A DNA stretch of 64,000 bases from Xiphophorus maculatus (GCF_002775205.1 NC_036454.1:9181882-9245881); one strand, 5' to 3'. Shown: positions 51,201-63,720, counted from the first letter of the stretch. Numbers and translations: made by a program. The notes: generated by a model from the sequence alone, not told the origin.

Positions 51201-53304
51201 TTAAAACTGATTTAATTCACCCGTAACCTCTTGAGGAGCAATAAAGACTCAAAGTTAACACATACCTGATGAGCGAGCTCATGGGCAATGACCTTGGTGA
51301 TGCCCAGTTTGTCAGAGGCAGAGGACCTGTCAGGATCAAAGAGAAGGCCAGTCTCTCTGTAGGTGGTCAGACCCCAGTTCTCCATTGCGCCAGACTGGAA
51401 GTCCGGGATAGCAGCCAGGTCTGCAGGGAACCACATAAAGCAGGAATCAAATGTGGAACATTCCCCTGCTGACAAATTGATGCTTAATTCTATCTAAATT
51501 AGTTTTAACATTTATAATGATTCCTGGCAGCATTGATATATTCTAAAGATGGATTCATCCTAGAATTAGCTGACATGCACCAGAGACCAAATAACAATGT
51601 ACAATGTGTTTTCACTAACCCTGTTTGGGAAGTGGATATGGGATATCAAAGTAATCATCATAGAAGTCTAACAACTTCACTGCAGCATCCAATGCAAAGG
51701 CCGTCTGATCGATCTTCTCTGGTACAGCATAGACAGAGATCTAAAGGCAATCAAAGTAAAATAAATTATTACAAAACTGTTTGAGTGCAATAAAATATGA
51801 AACAACTTGGCCAGCACCATGAATGAAGTCTCACCTTAACTCCATGCTTAGTTGTTTTGCTCACAGACAGGAAGTCAGAGACGATGTAAGCCACCAGGTA
51901 AGTGCTCATCTTTACGGTTGTGTCGAAGTGATCCTCAAGCAAACCGCCTGGCAACTCCACTGTTTTAACCTGCGAATAGAAAAAATCTCTGCTTTTATTT
52001 TACAGTTGGTCATGTTACAGACACAAAATGTCATGCATTTTCTTTGTAACCTTTCTAACTTAGTAATACATTTTTAATAAGCAAAAATTAGGAAAGTGTG
52101 ACATGCATTTGTATTTGGCTGCCTTGAGTCAATACTTATACACATCTAAACAACTCAATTATATCTCTGGCTGTATGTTATGATTTGTCGTCCTACTGAT
52201 AGCTGGACCTCCATCTCTAATGTCAAAACTCAGGGTAGACGGTTACTTAACTCCATCAATTTTCTAGGTAACTGAAAAACGTCACTGATCCTGCTGATGC
52301 ATGCCTACAGTATGATTTTGTCACATGTCACAGTGGGGAAGGTGTGTTCAGTGTGAAGTGCAGTGATAGTTTACCACTACATGTTGCATTGTGCATGTAG
52401 TCAAAATTAATAAATAAATATATTTTGGTCTTGTCTTTCATTTTGTTTCTTGCCTATGTTGCTTATGGAAAACAGAAAATTAGACTTCTTAAAGATGTTT
52501 TTTTTTTTTAAAACAATTTTCTTGTCCCTCCTTCTCCTGATATGTTCATACTCACCTTGGGCATGTTGGAAATGGCAATGTGGCGTGGCTCACGGATGAT
52601 CCGTATGGTGAAGTTGGCTTTGAAGGCAGGCTCATCAAAACAGGGGAAGGCTCCACGAGCGAAGGTCGCCTCAAACTGTGTAGATGCTATGGCCCTGAGA
52701 GATACACGGGTAAAATATACACAACCTTTTTATTTTCAATTTCAGAGTTTTATTCAAAGATTGGCAAGAGCCAACTGGAAGTGTCAGTAATGGTTGAAGA
52801 TCATATTTTGTGACCTTACCGAACCTCCCCGCTGCTCGTACGGTAGCTGCCTTTGTAGAAACCATGGAAGCTGTCAGATAAGTTTGCAGCAAACTCCAGC
52901 TGGACCTCATACTTTCTGCCCTTGGTCAGAACTGATTCAGACAGCAAAGCAAGCTGATGGGATCGAGGGTACTCCAGCACCCGTAGAGGCCGGACACCCT
53001 CAGGTGCCAAGAGAACCACGTTGGATATGTGCATTTGCTTGGCATGGAGGATAACGATGCTGGTGTCTTCTTTCACATCCAGACTGATGCGAACCACCCC
53101 GGTGAAATCCAGGGAGGTGAGGTTTGGGTGTATGGTCAAGTCATAGTGCAAGGGGCTGATGGTTACGGGAAGCCTCATGCGGTCCCAAGGGAAGGGTTCA
53201 CCGTTGGTGGCTACAGGAAGCTCTTTGGCTTGATCTTGATTTGGGATTTGAGCTCCAGATGAGGGATGAATAGAAACAAAGAGCACCAGCAGGAGGGGAA
53301 ACAT
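45233..53304 (-). CDS. erap1: Endoplasmic reticulum aminopeptidase 1 (M1 family), complete, 938 aa
   Basis: ERAP1 trims N-termini of peptides in the ER lumen for MHC class I loading. Exons in coding order: 53304-52820, 52694-52556, 51969-51835, 51740-51620, 51420-51266, 51179-51066, 50961-50830, 50090-49959, 49713-49630, 49255-49098, 48946-48867, 48781-48598, 48379-48223, 46568-46384, 46297-46136, 46053-45913, 45638-45557, 45403-45233. They join in frame to 938 residues (human about 941). The start at 53304 gives a signal-peptide-like [16 protein letters not shown] is residues 304-308. The zinc site is H340-E341-x-x-H344 with Glu363 (HExxH-x18-E), and the transition-state Tyr is 425 (SYDKG). 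All key residues are present, so it should be active. The sequence follows ERAP1 more than ERAP2 or LNPEP, but which fish copy this is I cannot tell. Intron 46569-48222 holds a hAT-type MITE. Confidence 0.96.
46925..47202. mobile_element. hAT-type MITE with perfect 8-bp target duplication
   Basis: The ends are caggggtgtcaaactc and, on the opposite strand, cacaggtgtcaaactc. The element is flanked by identical ctttaggg at 46917-46924 and 47203-47210, an 8-bp duplication as made by hAT transposases. It carries no coding capacity. The last about 60 bp repeat the segment before them (two copies of a 'ggactggagtttga' block near 47130 and 47182). It lies in the erap1 intron between exons 48223 and 46568. 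Confidence 0.85.
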
Positions 53305-53633
53305 GGTGGCAAGGACAACAGGAAATCCTTTCACCTAGAATAGTATTAAAAAGAGCAAACATGCAGAATTTAGTTTAAATTCATAATTATTTCGCAAAGT
53401 AAATTACCACAGTTGAGCAGTTTAATCAAATAACTGCAACACAAGCACATTCACGGACAATAGCAGGGAAGACATGAGCACAACAGTTTCGATTTTACCA
53501 AAACCTTCATTCATTTGTAGACGCCAAACAACTAGAAGAATATATATTTCACATAAAGCAAGAACTTGTATGATCTTACAGCTCCAATATTGATCATTAT
53601 TAAATTTAAAAATGTAACATTCTTCCACCTTAC

Positions 53634-53770
53634 CGTTTCGCCTTCTCCTCGCTGTTTGTCAAGAGTGAAAGTGAAACAAAAGCTGGAGGAGGAATTATAT
53701 GCAGGGCAGGAAACGGCGGAGAGCTGTCAGCAGTTAGTTCCGTGTCACAAACTGAGAAGCATCTTCGGTT
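53634..53770 (-). promoter_or_regulatory. erap1 5' untranslated exon/promoter with ISRE-like element
   Basis: A minus-strand donor (gcgaaacg/gtaagg) at 53633-53632 would splice to the acceptor ctag at about 53335 ahead of the start codon, so a non-coding first exon ends at 53634. At 53667-53678 the plus strand reads gaaagtgaaaca, a match to the interferon-stimulated response core GAAANNGAAAC. This fits the interferon induction known for ERAP1. Confidence 0.6.
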
Positions 53771-54019
53771 TTTAAAATGCAATGCTTTCCCACCTCTGTA
53801 ATTCAAACCAACACAGCCCAGAAACTGCGGGGCATGACAACAACCCGCCTAGTTTTATCTCATTAAAACCTTCACAATAAATAAACGTGGGCTAAAACTT
53901 ACTGAATCATTGCATTAAAGTCCCTAAAGATACCAACGGAAACACGAGCATAATTTTCACCGGGACACTCTGGGAAAGGACCAGGAAGTCCAACGTATTT
54001 ATGACTAAACTAATTCAGA

Positions 54020-54033
54020 CCAGCAGAGGGAGA
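54020..54033 (+). promoter_or_regulatory. CTCF-like motif, partial match
   Basis: ccagcagagggaga matches the consensus CCASYAGRKGGCRS at most positions, with A for C near the end. It lies between the two divergent genes. Confidence 0.3.
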
Positions 54034-54502
54034 CATTGCTTAATTTTAAAAGGAGTCAAAAGACGCAAATTCCTCTCGCCAGAAAAAAATCTACAGATAA
54101 GTGAAAACTAAAAAGTATCTTATAACTTATAACCATTTAAATAAGCAAACCTAAATATGACTAAATACACTTGATATTCAGTGGAATGAGGAAACTTGTA
54201 TTAATTTATTATATAATTTAGAAGGACTCCAAATCAGTCAGTCTCTTAAATAAGACAATGCACCAAACTGAGTATTTTTCTAGTAGGAGAAAACAAGTCC
54301 ATTACTTATTCCTACAGGAGACATTTTAGGAGACATGGCAGCCTGTACAATGTTTTAGCTTGCAGACCATAGAGTTGATAATAAAATAATAAAAGAAATA
54401 TCATGAAATAATATTTTATCATCTCAGAATAATTAATACATTATAAACTAAATAAAACCAAAAAGCAACTCTTGCGAGTGGATTTAAAGTATTATGTTTA
54501 CA

Positions 54503-54530
54503 GTGTGTTACTAGAATATTAGTAACACAC
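54503..54530. repeat. 10-bp perfect inverted repeat, 8-nt loop
   Basis: gtgtgttact and agtaacacac flank agaatatt in the spacer between erap1 and cenatac. Confidence 0.85.
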
Positions 54531-54673
54531 TATGAGGAATGCATGAATAAATAAATAAAATCCCTAAATACGCTAAAAAATACCCTTTTACAATAAAACT
54601 TTAGACTATTGTTTAGAAAAATACTTCATTGCAACCTGTCCTGGGTCACCAATGAAATGTGATTTTCTTAAGT

Positions 54674-54687
54674 CCAGCAGGTGGCAG
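54674..54687 (+). promoter_or_regulatory. CTCF-consensus site upstream of cenatac
   Basis: ccagcaggtggcag matches CCASYAGRKGGCRS at all 14 positions. It is 158 bp before the cenatac start codon and is followed by 'ttgccaaccgtc' and 'cgaagaagaag', a combination that recurs upstream of many fish genes (from memory). Confidence 0.6.
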
Positions 54688-54844
54688 TAAATTTACATGT
54701 GAGGTGATTTGCCAACCGTCAACAACGAACGAAGAAGAAGTCAACCGCCGGATATTCCGAGGATCAATATGAAACAAACAATACATTCAGGAGGTTTTTG
54801 ACTTTAACTTTCAATAATTGCTGGGATTATTACACAGGGACTAA

Positions 54845-57800
54845 ATGGGTGCATATTATTGCGCCATATGTAATCAGACAACATTCTGCGGGAAGAAGAA
54901 ACACATCTTTGGAAAAAATCACCAAAGCAGACTCAGAGTCGTTCTACTTAAATTTACTGAAAAGGTGAGGAGCTTAAATTAGCACAGTTTGTGCAAAAAT
55001 GTTGTTTACAATGTGTCGTGTGTTTTTCTATCCTTTTGCATTACCGAATACTACAATAATAATGCTCTGACATGCCAGACCAGTTGCTAATGATGTTAGC
55101 TGCTAACCGTGTTATTGTTTATTATATTTTCGCCTTTTCTCACCTACTTCTGCGACAAGTTTAAGCTATTATTTAACAGTCGTCCCCAAATGTGACATGA
55201 CATTCAACACAATAAACTATATAATTGTAATGGAGCTACATTCACTCCTATCTTTAAGACTGGGGTCATTTCAATAATCCATATTAATTTGGATGATTAT
55301 AGTTTACAGCTATTGCAGAACCCCAGATCTGTGAACAAATAAGTGCTCGATATATAATACTCTGTGTTTAAACTATGAGTTTCACTCATTATTTGAAAAA
55401 TACCATGTTTTTCCACACCAGTAGCATTTATTCAGATATTAACAGTGTAATAATGGCATGTGATTTATTTGTGTTGTCAATAGGTAACAGATACTCTTCG
55501 TAATGAGAGAATTAGTTGCTATATAATGGACTGTTTCTAGATTTTAAGTTCCCAGTTGGTCTAAATTCCTAATATTATTTTGGACTTACGTTTACAACTT
55601 AAAAATCATTATATTTTCATAATAACTATTTTTGCTGCATTACATTTCCAATCAAATCGAATATGTTGAGTTTTGAAAAATAAAACTTTCAAAGTCATCA
55701 AAATATGATTTTTTCTTTTTCATAATTCAACCATTACAAAGGTAACTTTGAATACCTATTTACCGTTTTGTGTTTTAATTTAAGTCGTCAGTGAAAAAGG
55801 CATTATGGCTTTAATCAGTGCTCTGTACCAATTAAACACTTTTAAAGTTCTTCATTTTTCAATATATGGATTAGCTTGTTGTTTTTTAACAGTAATCTTA
55901 ATTTCCTTCTGTTCCATGACTGTCCCATGATGGCTGTCAGGTCAAAGAAGCTCGACGAACCCTTAAAAGACCCCAAGTGGAAAAGTTTGATTGCACTCAG
56001 CACAAGCAGAAGTTCTGGTGCTACTGCTGTGGTCTTGAAGTTGAACGGGACGTCACAGATGACAACATGACAGTGATGTATGGAGGCTTATTGGAGCACA
56101 TGGCCACGTACGTCTTTTATGGTTAACTTTTGTATTTAAGTTCATTTGTTCTTTTCCTCTGTCTTTTCTACAGATTTTGTCTTTTGTAAAGGAGCAAATA
56201 GATTTTTAGTCTGCCCAAATATTTAAAAATTTTTAGCATTTTGAAGTTTATATTGGAGAAAATGAACATTTAAAATACATGTAGAGGACTTAACGAACTT
56301 CTTTCAAATGTAGAAATCAGGATATATGTAATTTTAAACTGTAACTAGATCTGGGGATGACAAATCGTTAAGTCGAAACACTGGGTATTAAAAATCTCAA
56401 ATACTTTTCATTCCAGACGAGAACACAGAAACAGTACTTATAAGTTTTGGTGGGACAACAAGGCTGACCCCAAGCTTAGAGATAGAGTCTTAATCACAGA
56501 GGAAGAAACTGAAAGGTAAGACAACAAGTTTGTATGAAAGAAATATGGATTTAAAATCAGTTAAAATCAATTACATTGTTTGGTTCTTTTTAGGTTTAAG
56601 GCTGAAGTGGCAAAAGTTTTGGAATCCTTTGTGGAAAAGGAAGACGAGTATATTAAGCAGGTAATGAGTTGTACTTTTGTTATCTTTCTTGAGATTAAAC
56701 CAAAAAGCATCAGCCGTGTGCTTACATAATTTCATTTGCACACTTTCTTTTCAAATTGATCTTTCTTGAATTAACTTATGCGCTAAAGTTATTTCAGTCT
56801 GCACTATGTTGATAGGCAATGAGGCGTGACAGTGTGCAGTGAATGCTAACGAACAGTACTGTTTTTCTGCTTATCTTTCCATGAGTGCAGCAAGCTGATG
56901 TTATCCGGGCCCAGGAAAAGCACCGCCAGGAGGTCTTCCAGTGTCTTTTAGAGGTTTGTTTTCCAAAGATGCAGTGGCAGTATCCATCACTGTGGCCTTG
57001 GCTGGTATTTTTCTATGTAAAAAGGAAAATCCCTTTATTTTCCAGCTGAATGTTTAGTCATCACAAGATGTAAACAACATTCACTGAGAGATTATTTATG
57101 AGATTGGGTTGCACAGATTTAACTAGCTAGGATTTTAACTTATGCAAGTTGTAATAAACTAAAGCTATTTGGAAATTCAAGTCGAGACATGTAATGATGT
57201 TGCAGAGTAATTTACCAACTGATTGACATGATATGGAAAGAAATGTTGAGTGGAACTTGCAGGACAGAAAAAAAAGATTAAAAAGCAAAATCGGTTATGA
57301 ATTTTAACAGTTTCAAGGCAAAATGTAGTAAAGAAATTTAAATAAATGGGTCTAGTCTTTTATTTAATAACTAAACTATATACTTTAATCCATCTGAACA
57401 AATACATAAAATAATTGTAAAGTTTGTTTAAATATTTAAAGCAGCTTCAAAAATATCACTCATTTCTCATCAATCTTGGCACAAATATTTTCAATAACTA
57501 CTAAACTTTCTTCACTGTACCTTCTACCACTTTTCCTATCACCACACATGCAAAAAGCCATGTTTTAATTATTTTTTCCTCTTTTTTTAATTAAACCTTT
57601 TCACCTTGTTCCATATTTTATGTTTGGGTTGTATTTTATTTTTGCTTTAGATTTTTTCACCCTTTGTCAGTTAACTATACACTGTAGACATAAAGAAGGT
57701 ATTAGTCGATGGTTTATTCAAATATATATGGCCCAAAATTGTTTAATGATTACAGAAAACTGAAGTTAAGCATTATTAGATGTAAGATGTCCTCTGTGAA

Positions 57801-60437
57801 CCCATGTTGGCTTTTCCTGAATCAATATCAGCCCAATGAAGAGCGGGAGTTATCAAATGGACCCAGCAGCACCGATCCATCGGTGGAGGTTTCTGTCAGG
57901 TAACGCTGTGTTGACATAAAACAATAAAGCATTTTATGTTGTCATTGATTTCACTGTGAGTGATGTTTCTGTTTGGGACTCATCATCTTGTCTGGGTACC
58001 AGTTCTCAGTTTCAGTCTCAAGTGTCGGAGCAGCAGGTTGGGAGCAGGTTTGACCCGATTATTGAGGCGCCCTGGACACTTGCAGGACGAAGCCTGACTT
58101 TTATCGGTTATCAGGTAAACTCCCAGCTTTTTTATGAATCTTTCAATGCTTATATGTTTGTATTATTTTTTTTCACTAATTTGGTGCTATTCAATACTTA
58201 GTCTTTTTTTCTCTTTTGCAGGATTCATCAAGCAGTGGAAATGTGCATACGGGTAACTTCTTGTTAATTCTTTTGTTATTCATATTCTTTTGCTTACTTT
58301 CACAGTGACTGACTTCTGAGATCTGTCTCCACACAATGCAGTCAAGCACAATTTTGGAAGAATGGACATATTGACCTTATGTTTGAGTACAATTCCCTCT
58401 ATTTTCTTCCATTTTCCCTCTAAATTCTATCCTGGTGTATGACGGCTGTAGCTTGGCTAAAATTGGGCCATCAACAGAAAAATTTCCCCAAACAAAGCAG
58501 GAGAACTACAGCAACGTGACAGAAAATATTTGGTGTTGAAATGTCTCAACATGAACGAAATTCTGCAACAGAGCTGTGTATCTACAAATTCCTGTAAACC
58601 TCATTAATCTGAAGCAATGTTGTAAAGAAAAGTGACTCAACATTCCTGCACAGAGGCTGATACAAAAATGGCAGCTTTAAATTGGGCGGGTGCACAAGCT
58701 TTTGAATCACTGATTTTCATTTTTTGACAATGAGAAAAACTTTATTTTTGTCTTGACTGTATGTCCTGACTTATCTATTTTTAATTTAATGTTTTGCTCT
58801 TCTCACATGGTGTGTTGTTTCTCTAATAGGTTTGAGTGTAGCTCAACAGCTCAGCATTGCATTGTGTGTGTTGCAGGAGCCGTTCCGCCTTGGCTCCAAG
58901 AAGATCCACTAGAGGGGCCGTCTGGAGCAGCGGCACAGGCTGAGATCGGCCCGTCACTCCAGGAGTTCCTCAAGCAAAGTATCTTAGCACTTGCATTGTT
59001 TGCTGTACAAAGACCAACTAGTTATTCATTCAGATTTATGAGTAACTTTTGTTCTCTAAACAGTTTAACTGCATACTCCAGACACATCAAACTACTGTGT
59101 AACAAAAGGTTCATTATCTGTCTTTTTTCCAGAGGAGCAAGAAAAACTAAGGAAACTTCCTCCGAATAGAGTGGGAGCCAACTTTGATCACAGCTCTCAT
59201 ACAGACGCCAACTGGCTTCCCTCTTTTGGTAGAGTGTGGAACAGTGGCCGGCGCTGGCAGTCCAGGTAAGAGCCACAATGGGAAAAGAATTGCCACTTCT
59301 GAAGAACATTGGAGATATTTTTAGGGAAAATAAGAAACCATTTGGCAAAGCTGTATTAGTTATAAGTAAGAACATTTAGTTCCTTCAATTTGGAGGTCCA
59401 GACAATTGTCACAACGGACAATTGAAAGCAATACAGTTATATTCATAATAATAGCAGTGTGTTTAAAAAGGTGAGTAAACCTCAAAATTCTTCAAATAAA
59501 TTGTGTTTTAATGAACACAAATGCATTTGGGATACTGCACATTCTATTTCAAATCAAAAAAGTGGAAAAAGTAATTGAGTATTACAATATTTTACAGAAA
59601 GTCATGTTAAAAAATAGCAGTTTTGACATCTTTCTTTACAAACTCAAAAATAAACTAAGAAATGCTGGAAGATTCATCTTTCTTTAGAATCATAAACTAA
59701 TATTTAGTTGCATAACCATGGTTTCTGATAACGGCGTCACATCTGTGGTACATGGAGTCAGCCATGTTTTTACAAGTGGATACTGTGTAGCTGGTGAATC
59801 CTTTGCTGTCATCAGTGGTCATATGGCCGTTCATAAATAAGCACAGACTGTTGTGTTTTGCAATATGCTTATATGGTGAGTGTGTTACAGCATTGCTTAG
59901 TGCTACACTTGTGATTAAAACAAATAATTATTTATTTTCTTTAATTCCTGTTCCTTTGGTATATAATAATCAATTGACATTTTACATGAAGCTGTAGTTC
60001 TAATGATTCAATTGTTAGTTTTCATGCTCAAGCGTTGAAGACGTCATATTTCTAATTTACATTCCACCCATGAGGTTTGATGTTAGTGTGATTTAATACA
60101 AGCTGCTTCTAAGCTCTGTGAGATGCAATAAGTTTTTCTTCAACAGCTTAATGTTTTACTCAGAATCTGCTGGTCTTACGTAAATCAGCTGACAAGATGC
60201 TGAAAACCTGATTCTTACAGTCTAAGGAAGAGTTCTAGTTTACATTGTCTAATCCAGTCTCACCTTAACATCTTAAAGTCTACACTGTTATGAATTTATT
60301 ATTTTTTTGTCCCCAACAGACACCAATTCAGACAAGAGGAGGGGCAGAAGAATAAACAGAAGAGGAAGCGGGAACATGCCACCAGCGGTTCAAAAACAAC
60401 AAAACCAGCCAAACAGGCGCCCAGTTCTGATATTTAA
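54845..60437 (+). CDS. cenatac: Centrosomal AT-AC splicing factor CENATAC (CCDC84), complete, 359 aa
   Basis: CENATAC is a minor-spliceosome (U12) protein needed for splicing AT-AN introns, and its loss disturbs mitosis. Exons 54845-54964, 55941-56107, 56417-56515, 56594-56660, 56891-56953, 57832-57899, 58003-58114, 58222-58252, 58877-58978, 59133-59265 and 60320-60437 join in frame to 359 residues (human about 332). The N-terminus has a C2H2-type finger (Cys6, Cys9, His20, His26). A second Cys/His group sits around [10 protein letters not shown] and LLEHMATREH. A Glu/Lys coiled-coil-like stretch follows (about 125-170), then a variable linker and the conserved C-terminal blocks [21 protein letters not shown] and GANFDHSS, then [18 protein letters not shown]. 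The last exon is a basic Lys/Arg tail. Exon 58222 is only 31 nt. All introns are GT-AG, so none is itself an AT-AC intron. The start ATG directly precedes the finger, as in the family. Confidence 0.95.
59430..59870 (+). mobile_element. Mariner/Tc1-like repeat fragment in the last cenatac intron
   Basis: 'atattcataataatagcagt' followed by 'gtgagtaaacctcaaaattc' is a familiar fish transposon terminus (from memory). About 270-370 bp on, 'tatttagttgcataaccatg' and 'ggcgtcacatctgtggtac' are consistent with decayed internal sequence. No intact frame. Confidence 0.5.
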
Positions 60438-60541
60438 AACTTGATTCCATGCATTAGTACTAAGGTTTGGAATTATGTTTCTATGTGTTAAATTGGTTTT
60501 TATGCAGAATTTTTGTGAAGCTTTCTTGCAGTGTAGAAACC

Positions 60542-60547
60542 AATAAA
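60542..60547 (+). terminator. cenatac polyadenylation signal AATAAA
   Basis: It lies 104 bp after the stop codon, followed by a GT-rich 'ccctcttgtgctgt' near 60575. Confidence 0.7.
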
Positions 60548-60746
60548 ACACTCCACCATTAATGAGGACATGTGCCCTCTTGTGCTGTATAGTTACAATT
60601 TACATAACGAAAAGCCTGAGGAAGGTTAATTTTGTTAGTATTGAAATTGCATTTGAAAATTCATTTTATGTTAACAGAAGTTGTGCCTCATGCTTTGCCC
60701 TACAGTTGACAGAAAACATTGTTTTAAGGTATTTTTATTCCAGTGA

Positions 60747-60760
60747 ACAGCAGGGGGCGT
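60747..60760 (+). promoter_or_regulatory. CTCF-like motif downstream of cenatac
   Basis: acagcagggggcgt matches 12 of 14 positions of CCASYAGRKGGCRS (mismatches at the first and last positions), with the central AGGGGGC intact. Confidence 0.4.
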
Positions 60761-61619
60761 GAACAATCCAAATGAGACTGCATGTTAAAAAGTTAACAAG
60801 ATATCAGTCCTGTTTTTATTATGAATGGAGCTTTACCTTTTTTAGCATATGTTTTCTATTTGGCCAGGCTGTAACCCTATAAATGATGAGCTTTCACCCC
60901 TGTTTTCAGATCATGTTATGGAAAGAATTACGAGAAAAGTGGAGCAAAGGCAAATGGGTCACTTGTAGATGAATGACTTCTTTTGAATATGCAGTGTGTG
61001 GTGTTCCACTTCCCTATGCTAAAAAAATACAGCAAGCAGCCTTTTAAAGTCACCTTAACCTGTCAAGAAGGAAGTTGTTTTTGTGTCACATTTTCAGTAA
61101 AGTAAAAACACATTTTGAAATGTAAAAAAGACAAATGAAAAGAAATCATATTGGGGTTTCTTAGGATATTTGTAAGCATAGGGTTTATACATATAGTCTG
61201 ATTTTCTGTTTAGAAATAAAAGTAATTTTTTCACAGTGACATTTCAAATGTGGTTCCACTTCAAGCTAGAGTATTCTACTGGGTACGGTAATTTGGAGCA
61301 GGAGGGCTCTGTTCAGTATTTTGTTTCTTGAACTGCACTCTTCTGGTCAGAGATCTCAGAAGTTATTCATGTTTTCAGGCCTTGTCTTTTCATAACTTCT
61401 CTTTGAGCTTCTCTTGACCTTCTCATATTCCTTTGTTATGTTGCTGCTGCTTTGTAGTGCTACGTCTCTCACGACTGCCCTCTTTTCTACTTTGTCCACT
61501 ACCACAATGTCCAATGGGTGAGCCATTACCTGTTAGTGTAGATTTGGACTTCAGGGATCTGACCTTTATCATTCGATGCTAGTCTCTAGACGGTATATCC
61601 CACTTCGACTGCATTTGAC

Positions 61620-62620
61620 ACAGGTACACCTGTTCAGTTCTGTTACCAAGAATAGCAACTCAATACATTTAAGCATGCAAATGTGATAAAGATGACTTAC
61701 TGAATTTACAACCAACCATCATTAAATTTTATTACCATAGAAACAGCTGACTTTGAATATGTAATGGCTGTTAGTGTTAGATGGGCTGGTCTACGTATTT
61801 CAGAAACTGCAGATTTCCTGAGATTGCACCATCCTACCTTGTATCACCAACTCATGCTGGCAGGAGTGTGGTAATAGCCACTGCCAGTGGAGAAATATTT
61901 TCTTGACACACTTTGAAGCCTTTTAATATCAATCAAGTATAGTCTAAACATCACAGTCAACCAAGGTTTGTTGTAAACCATACCAAAACCCTTTATAAAC
62001 ACAGTGTACCTATCTTTAATTGGTACCTCCAGCCAGCTAATCTGACATGTTAAAGTGCTAAAATCTTTTTGTTAATTTTGTTAACTAATTTGTTAAGAAC
62101 AGTGAGTTCACCATAATCCAGTGGCCTACACAGTGACCAGACTGGAAATGCTCAGATGATTCTGCGGTCTTTGGGTGTTTCAGAGATGAGTATAAATACA
62201 TATGTGTACCTGGAAAACAGTCTGGACTGGAGATGCAACAGTAAAGCTGTCTACAAGAAGGAACAGAGCATAGTTTAATTCTTCTAGAAGCTTAAGAATT
62301 TCAGTATTTGCAGTATAATACATCTCATGAGCGTCTTCAGAGCCTGCTTTAGACTCACTGTGTTACAGACACAGTTCCTTCCTGCCCACAGCTGTCAGCA
62401 TCTACAATTGTTTGAAGAAAGTCGTATGAGGAGTTACAACATTTAAATTTCCTCTGGGCATAATAAAGTATTTTATTATAGAGCACCTTTACGGTTTGGC
62501 GAATGTGCAAGTGAAAAATGTGCGAGGAATATTTGGGACACCTTGCTGAATCTATTTTACTAATAGTTAAGGCAGTTATGAAAGCAAAATGGAGTCTAAC
62601 ATGATACCAGCAATATATAC
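61620..62620 (+). mobile_element. Decayed and interrupted Tc1-like transposon, second family
   Basis: Blocks in transposon order are 'caggtacacctgttcagttc' (61621), 'gatgggctggtctacgtatt' (61780, then 'cagaaactgcagatttcct'), 'ggagaaatattttcttgaca' (61889), 'cagtggcctacacagtgacc' (62120) and 'gttaaggcagttatgaaagc' (62566). These follow a very common fish Tc1-type element. The usual end 'acctaataaagtggtcac' is found only at 63902. The central region is deleted or interrupted and no frame survives. Confidence 0.6.
62205..62450 (+). mobile_element. LINE-like 3' remnant nested in the Tc1-like copy
   Basis: 'gctgtctacaagaaggaaca' at 62249 and 'cagcatctacaattgtttga' followed by 'agaaagtc' near 62396-62423 resemble the end of the reverse-transcriptase frame and 3' end of a fish non-LTR retrotransposon (from memory). 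Confidence 0.4.
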
Positions 62621-62989
62621 CTCAGTGATTCTTGAGAAGAGGGACAAAACAGGCCCTATGGATAAAGCACAAAATTTGAATAAAATATACACAAAATATA
62701 ATTCTTTCAAATATCTGACCAAACTAACCTGGGCCAGGTGAGCACAACAATGTATGTTTTCCTGGTGTTTGCTGAATATTTTTTATTTTAAACATTGTAG
62801 TAGGAAGATGGTGTCTTTAAAATCCTTTATACTGAAGCAGAACTCAATATATTGTAATAGTTTAAAACAATTAAAGGAATACTAAGATAATATATTATGG
62901 CAATTAAGTATAAGTATTCAAATAAATAATTCTAAAAGTATCAATAAATTGAAATTAAACATAATTTTTATATATTTTCCAACTCAATT

Positions 62990-63720
62990 GAAATTTGTCC
63001 CAAGTTTTTGTCAACACCATCAGACATAAAAAGAATGCAAAAAGATCAGGCATTATTGGGAGCATCAAAACTTCTGAGGACCCCATGACCTCTTCCTTTC
63101 TCTTCCTTTGCTAAAAGGGCTAAGCAGCTCTGGTAAGCTTATTTTATTCTTTAGTTTTTTCTTCTGTTTTATTCCTAAGTTGCTCGTCACAACCATGATG
63201 TGTCAACACCATAACTGACAATTTACAAAACTTTGATGAAATTTTGTGAAATAAATGCTTAATTTTAGTGTACTGTAAAGATTTCATGGACCTGATGAGC
63301 TACAATATGGCCTCCTTCAGAATAACCATATAAATTGAGGTAGTTTGGCATTTTGTCAATTTCGTCAGACGTCAACTCCATCAGAGTTTTTAACTGACAG
63401 TGTGACTCTTTCAGTGATAGTGTTGACAAATCTCACTTACATGTGCAGTTAATTCATTTTAATGTATTTTACATAAATGGCATTACTTCACATGTATCAA
63501 GTATTTCATTTTACTCACTAGTTTGTCACCACCTTCAGTTCTGTGTCAACTCCATCATGCACTGTCAACTCTGTCAGGTGGACTTTATGTTGTTTTTTGT
63601 TTTAAATAATATTTATTTTGTTTCTTGAGAAGCAAGAAACTGAAAACTGAGTAAAAATATCACTAATAGGGTCATTAAAAAATAATTTTATATTTATTTT
63701 TGTCAGATGGTGTTGACAAA
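62990..63720. repeat. Cluster of a recurring CAAC-CATCAGAC motif in both orientations
   Basis: Occurrences include 'gtcaacaccatcagac' (63010), 'gtcaacaccataactgac' (63202), 'gtcaactccatcagag' (63371), 'gtcaactccatcatgc' (63545), 'gtcaactctgtcaggtgg' (63564), and the complement 'gtcagatggtgttgac' (63702). They are irregularly spaced and not a simple tandem array. Confidence 0.6.

Larger units (their letters stand above)
53771..54844. other. Divergent spacer between erap1 and cenatac
   Basis: Roughly 1.1 kb, AT-rich in the middle, with the two CTCF-like motifs and a hairpin (54503-54530). The cenatac 5' leader must lie at its right end. No open frame with coding character was seen. Confidence 0.6.

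Noticed and set aside
54965..60319. Possible AT-AC (U12) introns in cenatac, given the protein's own role
   Set aside because: All ten introns have GT-AG ends and none shows the ATATCCTT-type donor.
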